Position numbers and translations under genes: made by a program. A stretch of DNA of 64,000 nucleotides from Eumeta japonica. Taxonomy: Eukaryota; Arthropoda; Insecta; Lepidoptera; Psychidae. The stretch is taken from the NCBI GenBank assembly GCA_005406025.1, contig BGZK01000004.1, forward strand, positions 124,001 to 188,000. The letters are read 5' to 3'. Below are positions 34,870-46,624 of the stretch, piece after piece. The stretch's first letter is position 1. The number at the start of each line of letters is the position of its first letter. Below the pieces are notes generated by a model, which was not told where the DNA came from, made no database searches, and saw only the letters and a program-made list of their open reading frames with translations.

Positions 34870-34975
34870 CGGTTAAGAACACGTTATTCGTTTAGTTCGT
34901 CCTAGTCAGGATTCGAACCTAAATCTTTTCGCTTCAAAGGTAACGCTCTTGACCACTCGGCTATTATTGTTAAAA
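34870..34975 (-). repeat. tRNA-derived SINE head
   Basis: On the minus strand AGCCGAGTGGTCAAGAGCG forms an A box and AGGTTCGAATCCTGAC a B box, 45 bases apart, the internal RNA polymerase III promoter of a tRNA. The acceptor arm does not pair and there is no usable anticodon stem, so it is not a tRNA gene. The body beyond the B box is non-tRNA, as in SINEs. Confidence 0.65.
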
Positions 34976-35620
34976 CGGTCATTTGTCGTTCTATGATTTC
35001 ATGCTATGATGAAATTTAAATTTGAGAAAAATCATACTATTCGCTCAATCGCCTTTTCATTTGGAAGCCAAACGTTTCCTTATCTGATGTGAATTTACAT
35101 ACATTTGTTCTCATCTGTGTCTAGTCTTTCTATTATAAATTGGTACGACTCCACTCGAGCCTTATTCTGAAGCCATCTGCGTAGATAATTATCATTGTTC
35201 AGACCGCCCCTAATCCGACTTCCAACTTACGTTCTATGTCTGTTTGTGTAATTACTCGATCTTCCTCGGACTCGACGTTGTCTCTGCGAGTCGCCTCACC
35301 TTGCGGACTGCCCGCCCTTGGCTCACCTTTCAAGCCCTTTTTTCCCCTTTGAAGGGCGTTTCTCTCATTACGCGTAATTATACGTCTGGCTAATATAATA
35401 TTGCAGTTTCATGGCATATATTTCACTTTGAATTATTTTCAGACGACTAATATGGAACTCATAATGTCAAGCATGATGTCAGAAGCAACTATGATATGTC
35501 ATTTACTATAGTAATATGTAAATAGTATTTATGTTATTTATTGCTAAATATAGAATACTATTTGTGTTTTATGTATAGTAAAAAAAGGACATAGTAATAT
35601 GTTTATTAGTGCGTAGGGTA
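34976..35620. other. Unassigned stretch
   Basis: 35270-35345 is pyrimidine- and C-rich (CCTTGCGGACTGCCCGCCC). No frame or known element. Confidence 0.35.
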
Positions 35621-35624
35621 ATAA

Positions 35625-35835
35625 GTTGGATAGGATCCGGGTTCGAACCTGGATAAGGGCGAATTTATCGATGAGTTTTTAACTTAGTTCAGATTGAGCC
35701 ACTTGTTCCGTGCCTAGGAGAGCACATTAAGCCGTCGGTCGCGGACACAGCCATCGCACCGGCGTTGGTGGTCGTCAGCAGCCCCCCCCCCCCGGGCCGG
35801 CGTGGGGGGCTTAAGTTTGGAGCCTCTCTGTCTGG
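35625..35835 (+). repeat. tRNA-derived SINE with C-rich tract
   Basis: A B box inside a palindrome (CCGGGTTCGAACCTGG at 35638), then CCGTGCCTAGGAGAGCACAT and TAAGCCGTCGGTCGCGG, a body sequence I know from moth SINEs, then a run of C (35781-35793) followed by GGGCCGG and GGGGGGC. The A box is not clear. The C tract and later G run could fold back. Confidence 0.6.
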
Positions 35836-38800
35836 AATTAACACACTATGTTTTCTCTCGATAGAACAGTGACAATATAAGGATAAATTTTATTATGTTG
35901 CGGTATGCAATTCAATAATTGAATCGCAATGAAAATCTTATATTTGTCGATGGAATATGTAAGTCGATTAGATCTGACGACGAACAGAGGGATCACAAGC
36001 GAAACGAAAAAAAAGTCAAGAAACTGTGTGAAAAACGACTCAGTGTAAGCCGAAGATTCTTGGCCGTCTCTTAGAAAATGGAGATTGACATCTGTGTTTT
36101 ATACTGAGCTATTAAAAAATGACGTCACAGCTTCCTTTAATGCTCTTTCTGTCTAAACGGCAATTCGGTATCTTTCTATTTTGTTTATAAACTCGTTATA
36201 TATTACATATATAAATAAATATTAAAAACCTAAAGAAAATTACTGTCACGGTAGTCTTTCCTTTTAAATGAAAAAAACTTTAAATACAGTAAGTCAGTTC
36301 AAAGTGAAGCGAGGTTCTGCTGAGCTGTCAAACCACAGTCAAAATTGTAGAGAATCATACTAAGAAAATTTTCACGCCTTAAACCCATAGTGATGAAGAC
36401 ACGCAATTTTTAAAATGACGCCACAATTTAAAGACAATTGACAGTTAGATGAAACAAACTGTGTTCTACAGCCAGAGAGCTCCATTTTCAAGTATGGTAA
36501 TTACTTCTTAAATATTGTTTATGTAAGTGGCCAGTTCCAGAAAGTTGTAGTGCGCCCGACGTACGCGTTTTAAATGAAAACAAATTACTTGGAAATTCTT
36601 TGATATTAATGTACTTAAGAAATTTAATTCTATTTCGGGCTTGTAAAAAACGAAACTTCAATTGCATATATTTTAAATCAAATCGAAGTTTTGGTAAGTA
36701 AAATGCTACATCAACACGAGGCCTTGTTAGACATTATCTTTCCGAACACAATAATTTTGTCATTAGTCCCAAGAATTATACATGATAATAACAATCTAGA
36801 ATGTCTACAATAATGCTCCTAGACCGGTAGCATAGCATCAACTCCATAAAAAGAATATTGACTAGCGTTAAAAGCTCATTAATTAATTAGGGTATGATCA
36901 GTATTAATACCAGACACCTTCTAGTTTGAAGGCTCTTCTTCTTGACTGCTAGACTATCACTCCTCGTAATTATCATAATGTGCATAAACCACAGGAGTAC
37001 TTTAACATTAGATCTTAAAAACGGATGAACAATCGATTCTCGTGACCAAACAGACTTAATAAATGCATAGGACTGAGGTTCGGTCAACTGCGCCTACTTT
37101 GCTATGCATATTCAGCAATGGTTCATAACAATATTATGGTGTTATAGATTAACCGTAAGATTTGACAGATGACCTACAGACAATATGTAAAATCTTAGGC
37201 CCTGTTCTGCTACTGCGATATTTCAACGTACAATTTGTTCTCTCAATTCTGTAACACATCGAATCCGATAGGAGTATCCTCACGGTCGCCGTATAAAAAG
37301 GAAGATCAATGACTGGTGGTTAAAAATTCACGCGAAAAAAAGCTGTGCTTTAAGGCAAATTGGGCGCGATGCTGTGCGGATTTATTTTCGGGCGAATTTT
37401 ATTTCGTAGTGCGGACAGGGCTTTAACTCAAAACAAAATTCACTATCTGCCTTCGATCGCGATTATTACCGGGGTGAAAGATAAGTCTCTGTCTGTGTGT
37501 CTGCTTGAGCTAATCTTTAAAATGGACAATAATTTAAATTTATACAGAGGTAGATTATAGTCTAAAAAACAACACAGAGTTCTTTTTATCCAAAAAAATA
37601 ATGAATACTAGAAAAATAATCGCTTTATCCAGAAGGGCACCAATACTATTTCTAAGTTTTAATTTACGTGCAGTGAAGCGGGCGGAAACTGCAGATATTT
37701 TAATAACATAGCTTCTGTAATAAACGATAAACAAATTTTTTTAAATTTTTTTGCCACTTCCAACGCACATAGTTCGTAACTGTGAATATGCGACTGGCCT
37801 GTGGATACGATCTGATCCTAGTAACCTCTTTTTGGAGGTCATCCATATCCTGGATATGGGTTCTCTGGTTGAATAAGGAAATCATGGCAATGGTGAAAGT
37901 CGTAATGTAATACCTATTCAAGTAGGCCATCCGATTTGGACACATGTCACTCAAAATGACGTACGATGACATTCTGGGACAATGTCCTTTGTCCGTTACC
38001 CGATATTATGTCGTAAACATACATTAGATTGCTCTGTATTCGTATATCGTGTCTCTTATGTACACAATGATGTAGGACAAATTGTACTTACTCAGTATTT
38101 GCATATGTTAGTATTGTAGAAAAGAATGTTCCATTATCATTGTGAAATAGATTTTTATTTACTTTCAATATCAATACACTTGTTCCAAAATGAAAAATAT
38201 ACAGTTACAGAATAGTAACTTTATTTGCCTGCTTGTCTGTCTGTCACACCATAGCCAATATTTCAAAGACAGTTAGACACAGGTTAAATAAATAAAAATA
38301 GCTTTAAAACATATTTATCTATGACAAATGATACTATGACGGTTATTACAAGAGTTCGATGTGAAGAAAAAAAATAAATTTTAGTATTTATCAAGCGATT
38401 TATATTGAAATAAATTAATATGGAATTCAAAACTGTTGCTTATATTAATTAGAAAGGAAGTTATTAGAATGTCGTTGTTTTTCTTAACGATATTAATAAT
38501 CGTCATGATCCTCTCCATATAAGACAGTACATATTCAATATCTAAGGGAAAATATTACGTAATAGACCTTTCTAAGGAAATCACCCGTGTTAGAAAGCTT
38601 AAAAATGCATGTGAGGTCTCGCATCGTTCTTTAAACACATTAAACAAATTTCAGAGGAAAGTGCAGACGGTTCGTTTACAAAGGGCTAGGGACGACTTAA
38701 AAGGTTATTGTACAACAACAAGGAGAAACTAGGTTTAATCTTTTACTACCAAACGAATTATATGTTAGTTTGCACTTGCGTCGACGGTAACAGTTCCAAG

Positions 38801-39229
38801 ATTCTATAAGAGGCTTCTCAGAGACGAAACCTCGATGTCTGTTAGACATTGAAAAAATCATCAACCACTTTACTGATTCATCAATGGATTATCTGACGTT
38901 TTGTGTCAGAATAATGAGCCGAAATCACGCCAGAGTATAATTTTTATTTACTGCCTTATCGATTAGTCGTTTTTTATAAAATGCTTTCTGTATAATAATT
39001 GAAATTTAAAATAGAAATAGATATTCAAATACGGTGTATCAATTGTGATTTAGTTTTAGATTTTCGACAATTCTCTTAGACAATAATTAACTAAATAAAC
39101 TCTATAACGCCTATCTGTTTTAAAAGAGATCTATCGATTATAACAAGATAAATGACAAAATAGATATGCGAGTCCTATAAAAAATATATATATACACGTG
39201 CGCATATCTATGACGCTGGTCCTTTCTTG
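35836..39229. other. Unassigned 3.4 kb stretch
   Basis: AT-rich. A perfect TGACGTCA is at 36120. A minus-strand 90-codon frame at 37700-37972 contains TTFTIAMISLFNQRTH, then QDMDDLQKEVTRI; it looks less random than its neighbours but matches no family I can name and has no clear splice sites. A TA run precedes the Helitron at 39185. Confidence 0.35.
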
Positions 39230-39857
39230 TCTATACAAATATTATAAAGAGGAAAGGTTTGATTTTTTGTTTGTTTGTTTGTTTGTATGAATTGAATAGG
39301 CTCCGAAACTACTTGGCAGATTTGAAAAATTCTTTCACTGTTGGAGAGCTACATCATTCCTGAGTGACATAGGCTATATTTCATTTTCAAAAAAAATAGG
39401 CATCCTTACTAAAATTACGATAACGTAATCCAATGTGTGAAAAAAATATCAAAAAACTACCTTACATCGCGTGCGCTGCGAAAACTATTGATGATAGAAC
39501 AAAATGATATACTACATTTTTTTAGAACACACCATTATCTACAAAAAATCAGCGGCAGCATGTCTCTAACTATTACAGTCATGTCACAATAAGCGTTTTT
39601 TTATTGAAAAAAAGAAATTAAAATACCACCGCTACAAAAGCTCTTTATTTGTACCTTGGTATTAACCCTTATCAAAATAAATGATGTATTATTTAAGACT
39701 GCTTCAATATCTTTATATTACTTTTGAATTATTCGATTCTGACAATCCATTCAAAAGATTAAAAAAATAAAAATAAACTGTATTCGGCTAGCTATGCGTT
39801 GTAGGCGTCACTCGGGCAGGGGTACGGGAGGGGGGTTAAGATCACGAAATAAACTTG

Positions 39858-39878
39858 CCGCGCGGCTCACTCGCGCGG
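39858..39878. other. Perfect GC hairpin in Helitron leader
   Basis: CCGCGCG and CGCGCGG flank a 7-base loop in a GC-rich patch (39800-39905) upstream of the RepHel start. It might belong to the element's promoter or be captured sequence; the AAAATAAACTGTATTC block just left is shared with family C. Confidence 0.4.
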
Positions 39879-40165
39879 TCGGCTCCCTACGTGATGGACG
39901 TGTGCGGAATTTAAAAATTTACGCTTGATAATAATTCGTTTAGTAAGTAACTAAACCGATTTAAAAAGTTCTTTTCAGAACTAAACCCATTTATATAAAA
40001 TATTGTTCACTTAGTTAACCTAATAAATTACTTGAATATTTTTCATGATTTTCAATTTAATTTTAATAAATAGTAGGTAGTTGTTTACGTTGTAATATAG
40101 TAGCATATATAGCTTACAGTTATGCTAATTTAGTTCAAAGGCATTTTTTCTTTTGTCATTTTGAA

Positions 40166-41005
40166 ATGCCTAAAAGATCAAGATCTCAACTTTCTAGAAA
40201 TAGTTCCCAGGCCAGGGCATCAAAAATACGTCGAAATGAAGAATCTTCATCAGAAACTGAAAATCGTCTTTCAATTCATAGACAATATGTGGCACAATCG
40301 CGTGCTAGAGAGTCGAGTACCGAGCGTTCGCAACGGCTCGCTGAACAAAATATGAGAACTGCTCAAATACGCGCGCGAGAATCCAGTTTGCAGCGTTCTC
40401 AACGGCTCGCTGAACAAAATGTGAGGACTTCTCGAGTCCGTGCGCGAGAGTCCAGTCTTGAGCGTTCAGAGCGACTAGCTGATCAAAATTTGAGAACCTC
40501 TCAAGCACGCGCGCGAGAGTCGAGTCTTGAGCGTTCACAGCGTCTAGCTCAACAAAATTTGAGAACCTCTCAGGTACGCGCGCGAGAGTCCAGTCTTGAG
40601 CGTTCGCAGCGCCTTACTGAACAAAATCTAAGAACCTCTCATGTGCATGCGCGAGAGTCAAGTACTCAGCGTTTGCAGCGGCTTGAAGAGCAAAATATCA
40701 GAAATATTCAATCTCGCACTAGGGAATCAAGCTCTGAGCGTTTCCAACGCCTTCAAGATCAGAGAGAACGACAACAGACGTCAAGAGCGAGAAGTCGCAA
40801 TCAAGTTTTAGCCCACAGTAACAGATCGGCTTTTAGATACGATCCACAGATTGATTATGCTCAACAGTCTTCCGTCCAAATCGGCGACATGAATAAGATC
40901 TGCCCTAAGTGTTCAGCCAAAAAATGGGTCGATGAAACTAATGGCATGTGCTGTGCTTCTGGAAAAGTTAGTCTCCCAGTATTCAGGAACCACCACAGCC
41001 AATAA
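40166..41005 (+). pseudogene. Helitron RepHel N-terminus with seven 23-residue repeats and zinc finger
   Basis: The ATG at 40166 opens a 279-codon frame. After ~40 basic, Ser-rich residues come seven tandem 23-residue repeats (about residues 40-203) of pattern RARESSLERSQRLAEQNLRT, predicted helical and strongly charged. The 69 bp DNA unit keeps the frame in all copies. Then CPKCSAKKWVDE and CCASGKV form the Cys-rich finger usual at the RepHel N-terminus. The frame breaks near 40970, where the protein should continue into the Rep part. Function of the repeats is unknown; the finger is thought to bind DNA. Confidence 0.85.
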
Positions 41006-41011
41006 AAATCT

Positions 41012-42976
41012 TTGACAAATAATCATTCGCTATCTAGACATTTCATAACCAACATCCGTAAGTACAATAGCCTATTTCAAATGACTTCGTTTGGCGCCAA
41101 AGAAATAAGAGAGGGTAATTTTATGCCAACTTTTAAAATAGAGGGTCAGGTATATCATCTTATTGGTAGCCTTTACCACCACCAGGCCAAAATCCACAAT
41201 ACTTGCAGGTATATTTCATTTCAGACGCAGATCAGCTATCATTGAGGTCAAACATAGCTCCAACGCTGAAAATAGATTTAATTAACGAACTACAGACCGC
41301 ACTGAATAGCCACAATGTATATATACGAAGCTTTAAACAAAACATAGAACGCAATTCTTCGGATAATTTAAAATTAATTATTCATTCCGACCGCCCACCA
41401 CAGACAGCACACCCGGGTAGATACAATGCTCCAGCTGTAAACGAGGTAGCCGTTCTCTTGGTTGACGAAGAAAAGGCCCCAGAGATATAGTGCTCCACGG
41501 AAGAGACGGCCAACTTAAAAGGGTCTCTGAGTTACACCGATCGTATGATCCACTACAGTATCCCTTAATGTTCGTGAAAGGAGAAGACGGTTATTATTTA
41601 ACCATTCCGCAGGAAGGTACAGCGCGTAACAAAACTGTGACGTGCATGCAATTTTATGCATTTAGGTTGATGGTTAGAGCTAACTGTTTTAATGCATTAC
41701 ATTATTACAGGGACTTATTTAGTCAATATATTGTCGATATGATGGCAAAAATGATATCGGAACGATTGAATTACATATGTCGTAACCAACAGAGACTAAG
41801 GGCTGAAGAATACATTCATCTCAGAGATGCTTTAAATCAAGACGGAAATGTTGACCCATCAAATATCGGTCAACGCGTAATCTTGCCATCTTCATTTACA
41901 GGTTCTCCGCGTTACCTGCATGAAAACCCAAGACGCGATGACTTATGTCCGAAATTACGGGAGACCAGACTTATTTGTCACATTTACGTGCAACCCCGAA
42001 TGGCCTGAAATTAAAGCGGAACTACTACCTGATCAGCGATCTTTCGATCGTCATGACATCATTTCAAGGGTGTTTCATTTGAAAATGAAGAAATTCTTAA
42101 ATTTATTCGTTAAAGATGAAATATTCGGCAAAGTGAAATGTTACATGGCAAGTGTAGAATGGCAGAAGCGAGGTTTACCACACTGTCATTTGCTGTTTTG
42201 GCTAGAAACAAAAATCCAACCAGACGAAATTGATAGCGTCATAGTTGCGGAACTGCCCAACCAACAAAACGATCCGATATTGTACGATATCGTAACAAAA
42301 AATATGGTGCACGGACCATGCGGAGAACATAACTTATCAGCACCATGTATGAAAAACGGTATTTGCACAAAAATACCCACGACGTTTAGTCAACGAAACT
42401 CAGACTGGAGAGGACGGATATCCAGTTTATCGTCGTCGTGATGCCGCAAATGGAGGACTGAGCGCTTCGCTAAATATCAGAGGCAGAAATTTCACTATAG
42501 ATAATAGTTGGATTGTCCCATATTCTCCACTTTTGTGCAGGACGTTTAATGCTCACATAAATGTAGAGTACTGCCACTCAGTTCAAGCCATCAAATACAT
42601 TTGTAAATACATAAATAAAGGATCGGACCAAGCTACATTTGGCGTCAGAAACCCAAATGATGAAGTGGAAAACTACGTAAATGGCCGTTACATAAGTACT
42701 TCCGAAGCTGCTTGGCGAATATTCGAATTCCCGATCCATGAGCGGCATCCTACAGTTTTGCAGTTAGCTGTCCACTTAGAAAATGGCCAAAGGGTGTATT
42801 TTACCACAGAAACGGCTGTACAAGTGGCCCAAAATCCACGTAAAACAACATTGCTGGCTTTTTTTGAGCTCTGTAATGAAGATGAATTCGCAAAACACTT
42901 CTTTACCACGAAGTCCCGCAATACTACACATGGGCCAATAATAAGTTCACCAGAAGGAAGCGTGGTGAGAATGTAG
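41012..42976 (+). pseudogene. Helitron Rep (HUH nuclease) domain, frameshifted
   Basis: Successive frames (41012-41245, 41203-41490, 41490-42008, 41920-42441, 42533-42976) read as one protein once frame breaks near 41200, 41487, 41925 and 42390 are allowed. RPDLFVTFTCNPEWPEI is Rep motif 1, GLPHCHLLFW is the HUH motif (His-Cys-His) that holds the metal, and AIKYICKYINKG carries the two catalytic tyrosines. All three are intact, so decay is by small indels, not loss of sites. The domain would nick and join DNA at the element ends. A stop at 42974 and further breaks separate it from the helicase. Confidence 0.9.
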
Positions 42977-43060
42977 TTGGCTATCCAGGCATAAAAAGAT
43001 TCCGCTTTAGGTAGAGTCTACGGTGTCCATCCTTCTCAATCCGAGTGTTTCTATCTTAGG

Positions 43061-44931
43061 ATGTTGCTGCACCACGTACGCGGTCCAACTTCATTCCAGT
43101 ACTTGAAAACCGTTGACGGAGTTCTGAAAGAAACGTATCAAGCTGCTTGCCGTGCTAGAGGTTTGCTAGAAAACGATGACCATTGGGAAAATACTCTCAG
43201 AGAAGCTTCGCTTTCTCAATGTCCATTACAATTGAGAGAATTGTTTGTGGTCATACTTTTATTTTGTCAGCCATCGGAACCATTAAAATTATGGAACATT
43301 TTCAAAGACGATTTATGTGAAGATATTAGACACAGAATCAGACAGCAAAATCAAGACATCACCTTACCATACAATGAGGACATTTATAACGAAGGTTTGA
43401 TACAAATAGAAAATAAACTGTTGCAATTAAATGACAAAGCCTAAGTGATTTCGGATTACCATCATCAGTTCGTACAGAAAGCAATGCAGCAGAGACTATG
43501 ACTCATCGCTATGATACAAATAATTTGACCGCTTTTGTCAATGAAAACCTGCCAAAGTTAGTCCCAGATCAAAGACATGCTTTTGAAACTATAGTCGATA
43601 GCGTCATTCATGACAAAAGAAAAGTTTTCTTTTTGGATGCACCTGGTGGAACGGGAAAGACGTTTCTTGCAAATTTGATACTTGCTAAGATAAGACAATC
43701 AGGGAAGATAGCAATAGCAGTTGCTTCCTCAGGAATTGCTGCAACTCTCTTGAAGGATGGCAAAACTGCTCATTCTACTTTTAAACTTCCACTATCCGTC
43801 AATCTTGAACAACAATCTACATGTTCCATCCGCAAAATGGACCTATTGGTAAATTACTACAAGACGCCTCATTGATTATGTGGGACGAATGCACGATGAG
43901 CCATAGAGCACATATAGAGGCCGTGAACAGAACCTTACAGGATCTAAGGAACTCCTCTGCAGTCATGGGCGGGATTACTTTTGTATTTGCTGGAGATTTT
44001 CGACAGACTCTCCCCGTTATTAACAGAGGCACGCGAGCAGATATCATCAAGGCATGCTTGAAATCGTCTCCCTTATGGACTACGATTGAAACATTAAAAT
44101 TAAGGACAAATATGAGAGCTCATCTTCATGGAATCACTGATAGCGATTTCCCACAGCAACTGCTAAAACTTGGGAAGGAATTTTTCCAACTCCAAATTTA
44201 AGCGGTCATTGTGACATTCTTCTGGATGAGTCTCTAGGCCAAATACTCCATAATTTGGAAAATTTAATAGATTCTGTATACCCTGATATCGAGAATTTGC
44301 ACGAAAGAGACTTCCATTGGCTGTGTTCTCGGGCTATAGTATCACCTAAGAATGATACTGTCAATGAAATAAACAATCTGATTGTTCAAAAGTCCCCGGC
44401 CAAACAAAACATACAAATCGATCGACACTGTAACGAATATTGAAGATGCAGTCCATTATCCACAGGAACTTTTAAATTCGTTGAACCCTTCTGGACTGCC
44501 ACCCCATGAATTGACGTTAAAATCGGAATCCCAATCATGCTTTTAAGAAATTTAAACCCTCCGAGCATGTGTAATGGGACGAGGCTGCTTATTAAGGAGT
44601 TAAAGGACAATTTAATAGTAGCAACTATTATCACTGGCCCAGCAAGTGGTCAACTAGCTCATATACCGAGGATACCGATGATCCCAACTGATCTGCCAAT
44701 CCCATTTAAACGGCTTCAATTTCCGGTAAAACATCTTTCGCATTAACAATTAACAAGTCCCAAGGCCAAACCTTCGAATTAGTAGGGATCGATCTGCGAA
44801 AGAAATGTTTTACTCATGGTCAACTGTATGTTGGTCTATCGCGAGTCGGAGCCCCTGAAAATCAATTTATTTTGCTGCCACAAAATAAAACAACATCAAA
44901 TATTGTTTACAGAGAAGCTCTAACAAAATAA
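43061..44931 (+). pseudogene. Helitron PIF1-type helicase domain, frameshifted
   Basis: The linker (43061-43444) leads to APGGTGKTF (Walker A, 43646), ASSGIAATLL (motif Ia), WDECTM (Walker B, 43880), FAGDFRQTLPV (motif III, 43987), LRTNMRAH (motif IV region), then LTINKSQGQTF and HGQLYVGLSRV (motifs V-VI) before the stop at 44929. Frame breaks occur near 43445, 43820, 44195, 44440 and 44735. This is a 5'-to-3' SF1B helicase that unwinds the displaced strand. All key motifs are present but no continuous frame exists, so the copy is not autonomous. A host PIF1 gene is excluded by the Rep fusion and Helitron ends. Confidence 0.9.
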
Positions 44932-45187
44932 ATGTATTTTCTTTTAGGGTTATGACCTCAATAATTGAAAAAAACAAAAATTAAAAAATATATCAAAAAA
45001 GAAAAAAAACACAAAATATACAAAAAACACATAAATACAAAAATCATTAAATAATATCTGAATTTAATTATTCTTATTTTTTTATTTACTCTTTTAGGAG
45101 CTCGACGCAAAAGGGGTGAATATGTGTCATATTATTATTATTATTATGAATGTGTTAAAATTAACAAATCTAAATGTTATGTTTAAT

Positions 45188-45216
45188 GCCCGTGCGAAGC
45201 CGGGACGGGCCATAGT
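45188..45216 (+). terminator. Helitron 3' terminal hairpin
   Basis: GCCCGT pairs with ACGGGC around CGAAGCCGGG-type loop sequence, followed by CATAGT. This matches the subterminal hairpin and CTAG-T end used as rolling-circle transposition terminator. A near-identical hairpin occurs on the minus strand at 51871-51900. Confidence 0.75.
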
Positions 45217-45394
45217 AGCTTATAAAATATTCTCAGCACAATCTCGTGATCAAAATTACAAACGATATTTAAATAAACTAAGAATATTGCATGTCATCAA
45301 ACTCATTACGAAGGAACTACGATTAAAATAAACACCAGCTTCCGGCCTTTCGCGGACACCTGTGCGGATGGTGAAACTGTGTCGCCACCCGCCC

Positions 45395-45681
45395 ACCGCC
45401 GGCGCGGGCGGGCACTTCCGGCCGACGGCTGACGGCACCGCCTGTAAATTAGTTGTAACACTATGTAGAGTTTCCATCACCACCACTGCCTGGACATGCC
45501 CTCCCACTATCTATTTTATTTTCAAGTATTTCGTAATCGAACCAATAAATGTTCCGAAAAGGCCGACAACGCACAAGTGACTCCCCTGGGATTGGAGGCG
45601 TCCGCGGGCGGAGGTGGCCATTTGCTTCCCAATGGCTCGCGTGCTGGTTTGCCCCTTATAAATCCTATTAAAAAAAATTGA
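45395..45681 (+). repeat. LINE 3' tail
   Basis: Runs from GC-rich sequence (GCCGGCGCGGGCGGGCAC) through AATAAATGTTCCGAAAAGGC, CGACAACGCACAAGTGACTC, GGAGGCGTCCGCGGGCGG and GGCTCGCGTGCTGGTTTGCC to a terminal A-run at 45671. Same family of tail as at 30560-30950 and 52410-52540. The coding part is absent (5' truncation, common for LINEs). Confidence 0.7.
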
Positions 45682-45764
45682 GGCTCTTGGACTTAAGCCC
45701 ACGGTGCTGGCCGCTAACGAGTTTAACGAGCGCTTCGAAGTCGGGAGCGAATAATTTAATTAAA

Positions 45765-45865
45765 AAACTTATTATTCGTTTATGGCCCAATTCGAACCAG
45801 TTGCCTTTTAAGTCGAAGGCGATGCTTTTAACCACAAAGCGACCAACCAAGAAGTAGTTCGGTAA
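45765..45865 (-). repeat. tRNA-derived SINE head
   Basis: On the minus strand TGTGGTTAAAAGCATCGCC is an A-box-like start and ACTGGTTCGAATTGGG the B box, with AAGGCAACTGG between. The acceptor stem is not formed. Similar in layout to the SINEs at 34870-34975 and 58435-58510, which share GCATCGCCTT-like or GCGTTACCTT-like words. Confidence 0.6.
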
Positions 45866-45980
45866 TATAAATCGTATCAAACACAAAAACGTCTGTGATT
45901 AATATGTTACACAAGGTTTTTATATTCATAATTTGTATTATCCATCAAATACACGTTGGTAAAATAAACAATCGTATTTT

Positions 45981-46561
45981 TAGGGTTCCGTACCTCAAAA
46001 GGAAAAACGGAACACTTGTAGGATCAACTTTGTTGTCTGTCCGTCCGTCCGTCTGTCTATCAAGACCCTTTATCTCAGAGACGAGTGGAGGTATCCAGTT
46101 AAAATTGAAACCATATACTCAAGTCCACGGTCCCTTGAAGTTGTGAAAATATTAAACTTCTAAGTTAACGTGAAAAAAAGATACGGCAGCTTATGCCGCA
46201 AAAAACGTATATTTTGACACTCTCAGGGGAATCAAAATTTATAAGGTATTTTCCTTTGACCTAGAACTATAAAATTTGACAAGTAACACCGTCTTATACT
46301 ACAAGAATAGCAAAAAAACTGAAAACCGTACATTTGTAATTAAATCATAAAAATGACTGATTAGGTTACCTACCTAATTTAGGTATGAACTGTTAGTGTA
46401 ACCACAACTTCCTATGAGTATATACGTTTGAAAACTGAATTTCTGGAAAAGCTCGGAAAAAACTGCGAGATTCGATTCCTGAACTAGTTATAATAGGTAC
46501 CTGCCAGTTTGTACGGAACCCCCTGTGGGCGAGTTCGACTCGCACTTGTCCGGTTTTTTTT
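45981..46561 (+). mobile_element. Interspersed family B, copy 3 (best preserved)
   Basis: TTTTTAGGGTTCCGTACC start, AAAAACGGAACAC, a GTCTGTCCGTCCGTCCGTCT microsatellite, GAGTGGAGGTATCCAGTT, CCACGGTCCCTTGAAG, AAGATACGGCAGCTTATGCC, then GTACGGAACCCCCTGTGG, the perfect hairpin GCGAGTTCGACTCGC, and ACTTGTCCGGTTTTTTT. Near-terminal inverted motifs, one-sided hairpin and T-rich borders resemble non-autonomous Helentrons. No coding capacity; a SINE is less likely because no A/B box is present. Confidence 0.8.
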
Positions 46562-46624
46562 TAATTGAAGCTCTTTGTCTGTCATTCGTTTTACAAATTG
46601 TCGGCAAAAAAAAATTGTCTAACG

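Larger units (their letters stand above)
39230..45215 (+). mobile_element. Near-full-length Helitron
   Basis: The 5' end TCTATACAAATATTATAAAG followed by GAGGAAAGGTTTGATTTTTT, a GTTT run and TGAATTGAATAGGCTCCGAA is the typical insect Helitron start. The 3' end has a subterminal hairpin GCCCGTGCGAAGCCGGGACG closing with GGC, then CATAGT, close to the CTAG-T end rule. Between them lies one RepHel coding region (40166-44931) in the same orientation. The base before the 5' TC is G instead of the usual A, and the end is CATAG instead of CTAG, so either the ends have mutated or my end points are off by a few bases. It moved by rolling-circle transposition. Confidence 0.9.

Noticed and set aside
34890..34975. 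tRNA gene on the minus strand
   Set aside because: A and B boxes are present but acceptor and anticodon stems do not form; a SINE head fits better.
43498..44931. Host PIF1 helicase gene
   Set aside because: Fused after a Rep/HUH domain, between Helitron ends, and broken by several frameshifts.
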